A DNA stretch of 64,000 nt, from positions 1 to 64,000 of the forward strand of contig ONKO01000002.1 in the NCBI GenBank assembly GCA_900318445.1. Reading direction: 5' to 3'. The notes under the pieces are model-generated. The model saw nothing but the letters and a program-made list of their open reading frames with translations, ran no database searches and was not told the origin of the DNA. The stretch is from an uncultured Bacteroidales bacterium (GTDB lineage Bacteria > Bacteroidota > Bacteroidia > Bacteroidales > UBA932). The number at the start of each line of letters is the position of its first letter. Within the stretch, counting starts at the first letter, position 1. Positions 42,698-50,921 of this stretch are shown in pieces. Position numbers and translations under genes: made by a program.

Positions 42698-45600
42698 ATG
42701 CATAAGAATTTTGCCCTCGCACTGGCCCTTTCCGGCGCCGTCCTTCTCCTTTTCTCCTGCAGCAAGGACAGCCTGGTCCAGAAACCCCTGAAAGAAGACA
42801 TCCGGGGAATCTCGTCCCTGGACAAGGTGGTCATGCATCATTGCGAAAGCAACACCAAGCTGGCTTTCACCGCAGACGTGAACTGGAAGATTGAGAACTG
42901 CCCGACATGGCTCAGCATTTCCGGCATCAGCAACATGCAAGGCAAGTTGGGAACTACCGTGCTCACGTTCTCGGCACCGCCCAACCTCACCAAGCAAAAG
43001 CGCTCGGCCGACATCCAGTTTGTGGAGGTCGGCGGCGACGGCAAGAAACTGGCCACGCTCAACGTGAGCCAGGACGCCGTGGTGTTTGAGCTGGATGTGA
43101 AGGACAAAACCCTGAATTATAACTGGTACGACCATAAGGTGAGCAGTTCTCAGCTGCAGGGCGACCAGACCATCAAGGTCAACAGCAACATCTTCTGGAA
43201 AATTGAAGAAAAGAACCTGCGCAACGTAAGCACCAAGCTGTTTACCTATTCCGATCCCGAAGGAGAGAACTCCAAGGACATCAAGGTGGTTCCCGCCGCC
43301 CCCAACTTCACCCAGGACACCACGGTAGTGGCGACGCTGATCCCCATGATGAAGGTGAACGGCAACCAGGGAAGCCTGAAACAGATTGAGGGGCTGGCCC
43401 CCATCAACTTCCGCATGTCGCAGAACCATCTGCTCTTCCTGGCCGGATGGAAGGAGAATACCGTCCTGGATCCGGATCAGGCCGATGCCGCCTTCTTCAG
43501 CGAGCTGGGTCCCAAAGCCACCTCCTACCAGTCTGTCACCTCGTCCCAGACAAAGGCCGTCTTGCAGGTGAATTCGCGCGAGCCCTGGGTGGTGAGCGAA
43601 TGCCCCGACTGGCTGCAACTGAGTGCCAACGGAAAGACCCTGCAGGTGCTGGATAAGAACAATCCCGTTCCCGCCGGAGAGGTTCAGCTGGAAGTCTCGG
43701 TCCTGGGCGCCAATCCCGAGCTGAACACCCGCCGCAGCGGCAGCTTTAAACTGGCTCCCCATCACAAGGACGCCATTGACGCCAACGGGAATTACATCGT
43801 AACAAAACCCGTCAGCGTGTCACAGGCCCCCTTCATCTTCGAGGTGACCACCGAGGATAGCCAGGGCGGCTTCGCCTTTAAGAACGACGCGCCCGGTGAT
43901 GCGTATGCCAGCGCCGATTACGCCGACGATCAAAGCTACACCTTCCATGTAAAGACATCCGGTGTCATTGACAACTGCGAAATCTATAACCTGCCTTCCT
44001 GGCTCAAACACACAGACCCTGTGCAGGAACAGAGCGGAAGCAATTGGAACCAGTATAAATATGTAGTAAGCCTGAAAGAGCAGAATCTGGAATTCAGCAA
44101 GGTTTCTACCAGCGTATCGCCCGTTTACGTACAGCAGAAAGCCAGCCTGAACCAATTCGGAACAGCAGCCGCGGCGCTTCGCACGCTCCTCAGCTTCAGC
44201 CAGGAGGCCTTCGCCTTCGACTTCACGCTCAACAACACCCAGACAGTGGGTAATGTGCAGTATCAGGTGAACAACCTCCCGCCGGCACTCACCGCCAGCA
44301 AACTCATATCCCGCGCCAATAACCTGTTCCAGGCATCGGCCAATGCCCTTTCCGGGGAATGGGAACTGGGGCCCGGCACCAGCTCATGGCTGCGGGTCTA
44401 TCTGCAGGAACAGATGAACAACTGGACCGGTGAAGGCATCACCGAGGGCAAGAAAGGACAGGGCATAACCCTGTACTTCGCCCCGTGGGACGCCAACCAG
44501 CTAAGCGATGAAAAGCCCCGCGAGGGGAAACTGCAGGTGGTAAGTAAGCGCCACCTGGCCAAATACGGCAGCTACAGCCAGGTTCCCAGCCAGGCCAAGC
44601 ATGAATGGACCGTCATCCAACGCAAGTTCACTTATACGGTCATGCCCCATACGGGTTATGGCCCGCAAAGCGACAAGGCCACTTTCAACAACGCGCCGGC
44701 CTATACCAGCACCTTTGACACCGACCGGATCATCCTGGACGTCAAGTGCGACGGCCGCTGGGAAATCAAAAAGAGCGAATTGCCGGCCTTCCTGATTCCG
44801 GAAAATGACGCCCAGCTTTCGGGTGACGGAGAAACAAACAACGGCAGCTTTACCGTGTCGTTCCGCATGACCGTCAATCCCAATCCGACGACCAAGTCCG
44901 GCAGCATTGCCGTGTACTGCCTGGACCGCAACAACGAGAAGAAGGCCTGCGCCATTACCCAGGACGCCTTCTTATATTCCTTTACCAGCACTAGCGTTGA
45001 AAACATTCCCGCCTACGTGCAACCCGGAACCCATTATTCCATTCCCTTAAAACTCACCCAGGGCGCTAAGATACAGGTTACCGACAACAGCACCGGCAGT
45101 TGGATCAAACTCTCCGGCGAAAGCTTGCCGCAAGGCAAGGGCAACACGCCCATCAACATCGACTTCCATCCCGACGCCAATCTGAACACCGCCACGAATG
45201 GAAACCGAAGCGGCACGGTCACCGTTACCGTAATCGAACCCGAGGGTGTTCCCAGCGTAAACCTGAGCTTCCAACAGAACCGCTATCTGTTCAGCATCAG
45301 CAAGAGCGATGACATCCAGTTCTCCGAGCTCAACGACCGCACCAACACCACTTACACCTTCACCAGTTCCGGCCCTTGGACGCTTACGCCCAATAAAACC
45401 TGGATCCATGTGAATCCCAGTTCCGGCAACGGTTCCGAAACTCCGGTCTCCGTAACGGTTTCGGCCGACGAAAACACAGACTTTGCCGAGCGCAACGACG
45501 GTCTCATCGACTTCACCGCCACTCTGCTTCCTTCGGCCAATACCCTGTCCCTCCCGGTGAAACAGAAGGCCTACCAGTGGGGCGTGACCAACCTGACAGA

Positions 45601-47620
45601 CGCCGGTCAGTTCGAATACACCTTCGAGCCGCTCGAGCAGAAGACCATCACGCTGGCGGTGAAGAGTTCCGGTGCATGGAGCATCTCCAACATCCCCGAA
45701 TGGATTATCGTTTCGCCTAAAAACGGCAACGGCAATGAAGATGGCTCTGTCCAGAACGTCACCATTACCTCTACCAAGAACCTGGAGACCGATGCCGCCA
45801 AACGGGCGCTCAAGACGCTGGTCATCGCCGGCACCAGCCAGCGGGTGCAGAAGAATCCGGCCATCCAGAAGAGCGTGAGCGTCACCCAGAACCCCTTCAT
45901 CTGGAACATTACCGGTGCCGACAACACCCTGTCCTGGGCCTCGGCCCTCAACACCGATACCAAGAACCTGAGCGTTCAGAGTAGCGGTGCATGGTATGTC
46001 AGAAGCGCCAGCAAAACCCATGACAGCGGTACCGGCTTCGAGGAGAGCCACTGGACCTGGATCTGGAACAGCGGAGCGCTCTCCGGCAATGGAACGGTGC
46101 AGCCCGTCACCATTACACCGGCGCTGAACAATAGCTTTGACGCATCCGATATCCTCTTCTATATCGAGAGTAAGGAACACAAAGATGCCGGGAAGTCCCT
46201 GGTAAAGACCGTACGCTGCCAGCACGCCGCCTATGTCCTGGAAGCGGGACAGGCCAAACTGAGCTATGCTCCCTGGAATACGGCAAATGAAGCGGCTAAC
46301 CAGCAGCAGAGTCTGAGTGTCACCAGCAGTACCGGCAACTGGTCTGCAAATGCCGACAAGGCCTGGATCAGCCCTGCCAAGTCGGGCGCCAGCACCATGA
46401 ACGTGACCGTGGACAACTACAACGGTGCCGAGGCCCGCGCTGGTGTTATCACGCTGCGAAGCACCGACGCCGGCTTTGAAAACCTGTTCCGTACGGTTGC
46501 TGTCGATCAGAGCGGCTTTGTATTCAAGACCACGACGACAGGTGATGACGCACAGACCATCGCTACGGCGGGTGTCACCAACAAGCAGATCAATATTACC
46601 AGCTCGGCCCAGTTCACGGTGAAGAGCAAGCCTGCTTTTGTAAGCGCAGCCAGCGTCAGCGGCAACAAGCTTAGCTTCAGTGTCGGCAAGAATACCACAC
46701 AGGATCCTCTAAGCGGAAATCTGGTCCTCGAAAGCCATGGTGTAGAATTGCCCATTACCTTGAACCAGTATCCTTATCTCTTTGATGTGATTGGCAGCAG
46801 CGACCCCAGCGTTTTCTCTCCCAAAGCCAGCGCCAAAACGCTTAGCCTGACCGTCAGGAGTAACGTAAAATGGAGCATGACCCAACCGGGATGGATCACC
46901 GTTTCCGGCCCTTCCAGCGGCTCTACCGCCAGCGACGGAAAGGCCATTGAATACACCGTGCAGATAAGGCCGGCCAGCGACAACCAGACCAAGGATGTTC
47001 AGTCGGGCAGCATCTCTTTCAGCAACGAGATCGTCGCCAGCCCGTTCAGCTTCCAGGTTAAGCAGGACGGTTTTGAGGCCGGTACACTTACCTTGGATCC
47101 TGTTGATGCGTATAACAGCGCAACGATGTCCCGTACCACCTCCTTTGCCTCCTCCTCGGCCTGGAGCGTAAGCGACAAACCCGACTGGGTAACGCTCAAC
47201 AGCACAAGCGGCGCAGGCGGTGAGAATGTTTCCCTCACCATTACGGCCCAGAACTATACCGGCAGTGCGGAACGGAGTGGCAACATTGTCATCAAGCCTA
47301 CCGCCTATCCCGAAGTATCCCGCACCATTACGGTAAAACAGAAGGCCTTCACCTGGACGGTTTCCCCCACCAGCCTCACCTTTGAAGCGCAAAGCGGCCA
47401 AAAGAGCTTCACGGTTGACAGCCCCGCCGGATCGACCATCAGCGTCAGCGGCGCATGGCTAAGCGTGGACAAGACGTCCGTCGGAGCTGGAAGCAACGTC
47501 ATTACTGTTACAGCCCAAAACAATTCCGCGACGACAAGCAGAACCGCCACCATTACCGTTACGACGGCGGGAAGTCTTTCCAAGACCATCAGTGTCACCC
47601 AGAAAGCCTTGGCCCAGTAA
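42698..47620 (+). CDS. Giant BACON-repeat surface lipoprotein
   Basis: I start at the ATG at 42698, giving 1640 residues with a lipoprotein signal (AVLLLFSCSKDS); a start at 42674 would put eight residues before it and overlap the permease gene. The mature protein is a chain of about fourteen BACON-like Ig domains of roughly 90-110 residues. Landmarks recur as W-x-I/V-x5-P-x-W (DVNWKIENCPTWLSIS, REPWVVSECPDWLQL, GPWTLTPNKTWIHV, GAWSISNIPEWIIV, SAWSVSDKPDWVTL) and domain-ending SVTQ/VKQ strands. BACON domains are thought to bind carbohydrate or mucin or act as spacers. A 13-base gap and a terminator after the stop mark it as the operon's final gene. Confidence 0.9.
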   Translation: MHKNFALALALSGAVLLLFSCSKDSLVQKPLKEDIRGISSLDKVVMHHCESNTKLAFTADVNWKIENCPTWLSISGISNMQGKLGTTVLTFSAPPNLTKQKRSADIQFVEVGGDGKKLATLNVSQDAVVFELDVKDKTLNYNWYDHKVSSSQLQGDQTIKVNSNIFWKIEEKNLRNVSTKLFTYSDPEGENSKDIKVVPAAPNFTQDTTVVATLIPMMKVNGNQGSLKQIEGLAPINFRMSQNHLLFLAGWKENTVLDPDQADAAFFSELGPKATSYQSVTSSQTKAVLQVNSREPWVVSECPDWLQLSANGKTLQVLDKNNPVPAGEVQLEVSVLGANPELNTRRSGSFKLAPHHKDAIDANGNYIVTKPVSVSQAPFIFEVTTEDSQGGFAFKNDAPGDAYASADYADDQSYTFHVKTSGVIDNCEIYNLPSWLKHTDPVQEQSGSNWNQYKYVVSLKEQNLEFSKVSTSVSPVYVQQKASLNQFGTAAAALRTLLSFSQEAFAFDFTLNNTQTVGNVQYQVNNLPPALTASKLISRANNLFQASANALSGEWELGPGTSSWLRVYLQEQMNNWTGEGITEGKKGQGITLYFAPWDANQLSDEKPREGKLQVVSKRHLAKYGSYSQVPSQAKHEWTVIQRKFTYTVMPHTGYGPQSDKATFNNAPAYTSTFDTDRIILDVKCDGRWEIKKSELPAFLIPENDAQLSGDGETNNGSFTVSFRMTVNPNPTTKSGSIAVYCLDRNNEKKACAITQDAFLYSFTSTSVENIPAYVQPGTHYSIPLKLTQGAKIQVTDNSTGSWIKLSGESLPQGKGNTPINIDFHPDANLNTATNGNRSGTVTVTVIEPEGVPSVNLSFQQNRYLFSISKSDDIQFSELNDRTNTTYTFTSSGPWTLTPNKTWIHVNPSSGNGSETPVSVTVSADENTDFAERNDGLIDFTATLLPSANTLSLPVKQKAYQWGVTNLTDAGQFEYTFEPLEQKTITLAVKSSGAWSISNIPEWIIVSPKNGNGNEDGSVQNVTITSTKNLETDAAKRALKTLVIAGTSQRVQKNPAIQKSVSVTQNPFIWNITGADNTLSWASALNTDTKNLSVQSSGAWYVRSASKTHDSGTGFEESHWTWIWNSGALSGNGTVQPVTITPALNNSFDASDILFYIESKEHKDAGKSLVKTVRCQHAAYVLEAGQAKLSYAPWNTANEAANQQQSLSVTSSTGNWSANADKAWISPAKSGASTMNVTVDNYNGAEARAGVITLRSTDAGFENLFRTVAVDQSGFVFKTTTTGDDAQTIATAGVTNKQINITSSAQFTVKSKPAFVSAASVSGNKLSFSVGKNTTQDPLSGNLVLESHGVELPITLNQYPYLFDVIGSSDPSVFSPKASAKTLSLTVRSNVKWSMTQPGWITVSGPSSGSTASDGKAIEYTVQIRPASDNQTKDVQSGSISFSNEIVASPFSFQVKQDGFEAGTLTLDPVDAYNSATMSRTTSFASSSAWSVSDKPDWVTLNSTSGAGGENVSLTITAQNYTGSAERSGNIVIKPTAYPEVSRTITVKQKAFTWTVSPTSLTFEAQSGQKSFTVDSPAGSTISVSGAWLSVDKTSVGAGSNVITVTAQNNSATTSRTATITVTTAGSLSKTISVTQKALAQ

Positions 47621-47643
47621 GGGAATTGCCTGACTCTCTTTTC

Positions 47644-47685
47644 GCAGAGCCTGCGTCATGGTTTCGACGCAGGCTCTGCTTTTTT
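47644..47685 (+). terminator. Strong intrinsic terminator ending the phosphosignalling operon
   Basis: GCAGAGCCTGCGTC pairs perfectly with GACGCAGGCTCTGC (14 bp, eight-base loop) and is followed by six Ts, 24 bases after the BACON gene stop. Confidence 0.95.
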
Positions 47686-47727
47686 AAACAATGGTATGTT
47701 TTTTTAGCGGGAACTATAATTATTTCG

Positions 47728-47735
47728 TACCTTTG
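47728..47735 (+). promoter_or_regulatory. Bacteroidetes -7 promoter box for the chimeric yqeY-wbqC gene
   Basis: TACCTTTG matches TAnnTTTG exactly, 26 bases before the TTG start and after the operon terminator. The -33 region is T-rich but lacks a clean TTTG. Confidence 0.55.
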
Positions 47736-47761
47736 AGCTTACGAATAAAAGGACAAACGGT

Positions 47762-48457
47762 TTGACACTCGAACTTCAGATTCAGGAAGACATCAAGGCC
47801 GCCATGAAGGCCAAGGATACCGTGGCCATGAACGCCACGCGCGCTATCAAGGGAGAAATCCTGCTTTTCAAAACCAGCGAAGGCGGGTCCAAGGAAGTGA
47901 CCGACGGAGACATCCTCAAGATGATCCAGAAATTGGTGAAACAGCGCAAGGAAGCCGCCGAGCAGTTTGTGGCCGCCGGCCGGCAGATGCTGCAGGTGCC
48001 GGTGGTGCACGGGGCATCGTGGAGGATGGCCGATGTCCGCGTGGACTACTCAACCCCGTGGGTGGTACGGACGCAGCGCGCGCTGGATACGGCGTACGAG
48101 ACGGCGGCTTACTATGAATACTACCGGGACGAAGTTTTCGCCCTCCTGGACGCACGGCCTGAGACGCTGTGGGAGCTCAACCTTTCCACGGCGCGGTTCC
48201 TTCTGGACAAGATGGGGGTTGCCGCGGAGCTCGTACCATCGGCCCGCTTTGCCATCCCCGGCAGCGTGGCCGACGACTACCGCTATGGGGTGCACCCCAA
48301 GCACCCGGACTCCATCCTGGAGGACCTGGGCCTGGCGCTGCCCTACTACCAGGTGTTCCGAGACCGCATGGGCGGCTTTACCCCGCGCCTCAGCGGCCTG
48401 GACCTCCTCTTCAACGAGGGACCGGACAGCATTGGCTGGATTAAACGACTTCATTAA
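47762..48457 (+). CDS. Chimeric gene: GatB/YqeY N-terminal part fused to WbqC C-terminal part
   Basis: The 231-residue product starts at a TTG (no in-frame ATG gives the conserved start). Residues 1-75 are a YqeY/GatB-type domain (LQIQEDIKAAMKAKD, AIKGEILLFK, ILKMIQKLVKQRKEAAEQF). At about residue 77, within AAGRQ, where YqeY normally continues with ELADKE, the sequence switches to the WbqC core (MLQVPVVHG, TPWVVRTQRALDTAYETA, YYEYYRDE, LFNEGPDS). This part corresponds closely to residues 60-214 of the gene at 27781-28425, with which it shares GCAGATGCTGCAGGTGCCGG at the junction. Both halves are truncated relative to their families. It may be a true in-frame gene fusion from illegitimate recombination or an assembly join. 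Confidence 0.8.
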   Translation: MTLELQIQEDIKAAMKAKDTVAMNATRAIKGEILLFKTSEGGSKEVTDGDILKMIQKLVKQRKEAAEQFVAAGRQMLQVPVVHGASWRMADVRVDYSTPWVVRTQRALDTAYETAAYYEYYRDEVFALLDARPETLWELNLSTARFLLDKMGVAAELVPSARFAIPGSVADDYRYGVHPKHPDSILEDLGLALPYYQVFRDRMGGFTPRLSGLDLLFNEGPDSIGWIKRLH

Positions 48458-48466
48458 CAATATATT

Positions 48467-49015
48467 ATGAACATTCTTCTTGCTGTAGATCTTCAGAAAG
48501 ATTTCATTGACGGAACGCTCACCGTTCCCGGAGCAGCCGGCGTTCTCCCCGCTATCAACGCCGTGAAAAACCAGTTCGACCGCGTGTACTTCACGCTGGA
48601 CTGGCATCCCGTGAACCACTGCTCTTTCAAGGCCCAGGGCGGTCCCTGGCCGGTTCACTGCGTACATCACACCGCCGGGGCCTCCATCCCGGACCACATG
48701 CTGGAAGGCCTCGCCGAGGACCGCATGCGCTTTATCCTGAAGGGCCGCCTCCCCGAGCGTGAGGAATACGGTGCTTTCGTGGGCCTCACCGAGGCCGAGG
48801 AAGACGCGCTCTTCGCTCCCGGCGACGTTGTGACCGTCTGCGGTATCGCCGCCGAGTACTGCGTGCTGGAAACCCTCAAGAACCTGTACAAGATTAGCCT
48901 TCGCCGCGGCTTCCAGGTGAACGTCTACCTGGACGGCACCGCCCGCTTCGACAGCCTTGACACCGTTCTTGCCTTCATGCAGGAGAACAACATCCCCGCC
49001 TGGACAGCCCGGTAG
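48467..49015 (+). CDS. pncA: Nicotinamidase / isochorismatase-family hydrolase
   Basis: The 182-residue protein converts nicotinamide to nicotinate for NAD salvage. Family residues are visible: the catalytic Asp in LLAVDLQKDF, the metal-site DWHPVNHCSF, the Lys in FILKGR and the nucleophilic Cys in CGIAAEYCVLET preceded by a VTVCG strand. VYLDGTARF follows near the end. Length is slightly short of typical PncA but complete. It starts 10 bases after the chimeric gene and is closed by a very strong hairpin. Confidence 0.9.
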   Translation: MNILLAVDLQKDFIDGTLTVPGAAGVLPAINAVKNQFDRVYFTLDWHPVNHCSFKAQGGPWPVHCVHHTAGASIPDHMLEGLAEDRMRFILKGRLPEREEYGAFVGLTEAEEDALFAPGDVVTVCGIAAEYCVLETLKNLYKISLRRGFQVNVYLDGTARFDSLDTVLAFMQENNIPAWTAR

Positions 49016-49048
49016 TCGAATCTTTATAAACAACTATCTATCAAGTGC

Positions 49049-49094
49049 TTAGCTTTTTCTCTTTAGGCGCGGTGGCCTAAAGAGAAAAAGCTAA
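49049..49094 (+). terminator. Perfect 20-bp hairpin after pncA
   Basis: TTAGCTTTTTCTCTTTAGGC pairs without mismatch with its complement at 49075-49094 around a six-base loop. It marks the end of the housekeeping block and the border of the AT-rich island. The 3' side lacks a T-run on the plus strand, so it may work as a bidirectional or structural element. Confidence 0.6.
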
Positions 49095-49155
49095 ACCTTT
49101 GATTGGTAACACCTTACAGCATGTTCGAAATATCCTCTCGTGCAGGTTGTTTTGT

Positions 49156-49227
49156 CAAAAGTTGTACAAATCTCCGGCAAAAATGAAAAATGCTATTGCT
49201 TTCATCCAAAATTGTACATAACTTCGG
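49156..49227 (+). repeat. Pair of near-identical 22-base direct repeats
   Basis: Segments 49156-49177 and 49206-49227 share the pattern CAAAAnTTGTACAnAnCTnCGG, 50 bases apart, just upstream of a pseudopilin fragment. They could be operator sites or traces of insertion. Confidence 0.4.
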
Positions 49228-49246
49228 TCCGCAATTTCAACGATAC

Positions 49247-49370
49247 ATGATTCGTAACCGAAAAACTTACCCGCTTTCTCCCTGCCAGAACTGCTTGTTG
49301 TGCTGGTGATTATGGAGGCCGATGAGAAAGGGTTCAAGGCCCGCGCTACGGCGGTCGTCGACTTTGGGTG
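49247..49370 (+). pseudogene. Pseudopilin 5' fragment with frameshift
   Basis: An ATG at 49247 reads MIRNRK; after a one-base shift the next frame gives LPAFSLPELLVVLVIM, the prepilin-type N-terminal cleavage/methylation motif with the conserved Glu five residues after the cleavage site. The same frame continues through MEADEKGFKARATAVVDFG and then is lost as the Rhs frame begins. This is a broken start of a type II secretion or type IV pilus pseudopilin gene. It is short, so the call rests on one strong motif. Confidence 0.5.
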
Positions 49371-50447
49371 GGGTATCCTTCCCTCGTTGCTCAGGCCGAT
49401 GGAGAATATGTGCACAACACCTACACTGCCGGGGGGGGGCAGCGCCTCGAGTCTCGTCGCACTGATGCGCAGGGCACTGTAACGACGATGTCATATGAAG
49501 GAAACGAGATCTTTGAAAACGGAAAACTTCGCATGCTGCTGTTTGACGGCGGCTATGTGGATTTCAATGGATATATGCCTTATGGCGAGGAGATGGCTAC
49601 TCTTTCCATCCCAGATGAAGTGGTTCCGGAGGGATCTGAAGAGGCTGGCTCTTCCATAAATCCAGGTTTTACACTCCCCAACGTGAATTATTCGGCTTCG
49701 TCACCCGGCAACTGGCAACCCTTCAAGTTTAGCTGCAAGGAAAGTCTTACGCGCGTTGGCCTGGACCTCTACGACTTCGGCGCCCGCATGTACTCCCCCT
49801 CCGCCATGCGCTGGATGACCATGGATCCCCTCTGCGAGAAGTTCTATGATATCAGTCCCTATGTCTACTGCAATGGTAATCCGATCCGCTTTGTTGATCC
49901 GGATGGAAGGACCCCTATTTATGCTCCAGTTGGGCATGCAATTTATGAAGCGGCTAAGTGGGCGCTTTTAGGTATTGCTGCTTATTTCTCTGCTGAGACT
50001 GTTGTGGAGTATGCTAGTAATAAAGATTATAAATCTGGGAAGAGATGGCAAGATCAGCTAGAAGATAAAGCACGGGATGATTATAATAGGAGGAGGATTA
50101 ATATACAGAATTCTATAAATGAAAATTTCCCGAATAACACAGATCCCAACCAGGAACCACATATGAATAATACAAACCCTAAACTCAAGGCTCTTCTTAT
50201 TATTCTCAGGCTTGCTCATGATGTCAAAGCTTATTTTAATAAATTAGATGAGAAGAGCGCATCACGGGACGAAAAGAGTGATAAGAAAGAATTCGAGTGG
50301 AAGGACTCTTCAAGTCCAAGCGATACCAGCAACGCGAAGAACGCTAACAACACGGGTAGCACAAATAGCGATGGTACGTTCCCCGTATTACACCCGGATG
50401 AAAAGCCAAACAATACAAATCAAGGAGAAACAAAAAATACTAGGTAA
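49368..50447 (+). CDS. Rhs C-terminal fragment with variable toxin-like tail (module 1)
   Basis: The open frame lacks a real start (GTG at 49368) and has lost almost all of the Rhs/YD repeats. It keeps the end of the Rhs core: YEGNEIFENGKLRMLL, GYMPYGEE, then LYDFGARMYSPSAMRWMTMDPLCEKFYDISPYVYCNGNP and FVDPDGR, the conserved Rhs core boundary. After residue about 185 comes a variable region starting with a hydrophobic helix (AKWALLGIAAYFSAETVV) and continuing with a charged, Asn-rich tail. Such tails are exchangeable toxin domains; a membrane-active toxin is conceivable. A nine-G run (49431-49439) lies inside the coding part. Whether it is expressed without its N-terminus is doubtful. Confidence 0.75.
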   Translation: MGYPSLVAQADGEYVHNTYTAGGGQRLESRRTDAQGTVTTMSYEGNEIFENGKLRMLLFDGGYVDFNGYMPYGEEMATLSIPDEVVPEGSEEAGSSINPGFTLPNVNYSASSPGNWQPFKFSCKESLTRVGLDLYDFGARMYSPSAMRWMTMDPLCEKFYDISPYVYCNGNPIRFVDPDGRTPIYAPVGHAIYEAAKWALLGIAAYFSAETVVEYASNKDYKSGKRWQDQLEDKARDDYNRRRINIQNSINENFPNNTDPNQEPHMNNTNPKLKALLIILRLAHDVKAYFNKLDEKSASRDEKSDKKEFEWKDSSSPSDTSNAKNANNTGSTNSDGTFPVLHPDEKPNNTNQGETKNTR

Positions 50448-50455
50448 GGTAGAAT

Positions 50456-50884
50456 ATGAAAACAGGAAACAATACAATTCATAACCTTATACAGCGGTTA
50501 GGCGCATTTTTTTGGATGGATGTAACACTGCTATTATGGGCGTTAACGTCTATTGCACTTTCCTTTTATGTGGGAGATCTCGATATGACGATCCTCATAC
50601 AAAAAGTGGATATTGTTTTTACAGTGTTGTTAAGCATCCCGACATTGTTTGTAAATAAAACTGATACGAACAAGTGTCCGAGGCCCGAAATACTAGGGAA
50701 TGCATGGAAGGTGTCCCAGCTAATGCTGTTTTTGTTCGGACTAATAAACATTTTTAGGTTTGAAATCCAATCCGCTTTCGGTTTTGATTCCGAATTCCCT
50801 TTAAGAGCCTCTCTATTATTCGTTTTGTCGGTACTTGTATATTTCTCTATTCAGGTATACTTCCTAGTAAAGAAAAAATGGTAG
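50456..50884 (+). CDS. Four-helix membrane protein, candidate immunity protein (module 1)
   Basis: The 142-residue protein has four predicted membrane helices (VTLLLWALTSIALSFYV, VDIVFTVLLSIPTLFV, LMLFLFGLINIFRF and LLFVLSVLVYFSIQVYFLV). It begins 8 bases after the Rhs tail. Membrane immunity proteins commonly follow Rhs-CT genes whose toxins act on membranes, so the position supports an immunity role, but no family is recognised and the assignment is from context. Confidence 0.6.
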   Translation: MKTGNNTIHNLIQRLGAFFWMDVTLLLWALTSIALSFYVGDLDMTILIQKVDIVFTVLLSIPTLFVNKTDTNKCPRPEILGNAWKVSQLMLFLFGLINIFRFEIQSAFGFDSEFPLRASLLFVLSVLVYFSIQVYFLVKKKW

Positions 50885-50921
50885 TTATCATTGATTTAGT
50901 CAATAATCTATTATCAAAACT

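Noticed and set aside
42674-42698. Upstream ATG start of the BACON lipoprotein
   Set aside because: It would add eight residues before the signal peptide and overlap the permease gene; the ATG at 42698 fits a lipoprotein signal directly.
29378-47620. A type VI secretion locus
   Set aside because: Kinase, PP2C, FHA and a TssR-like protein are present, but no sheath, tube, baseplate or ClpV gene can be found.
49300-49482. Plus-strand 60-residue frame as an independent gene
   Set aside because: Its first part is the pseudopilin fragment and its second part is out of frame with the true Rhs coding sequence.
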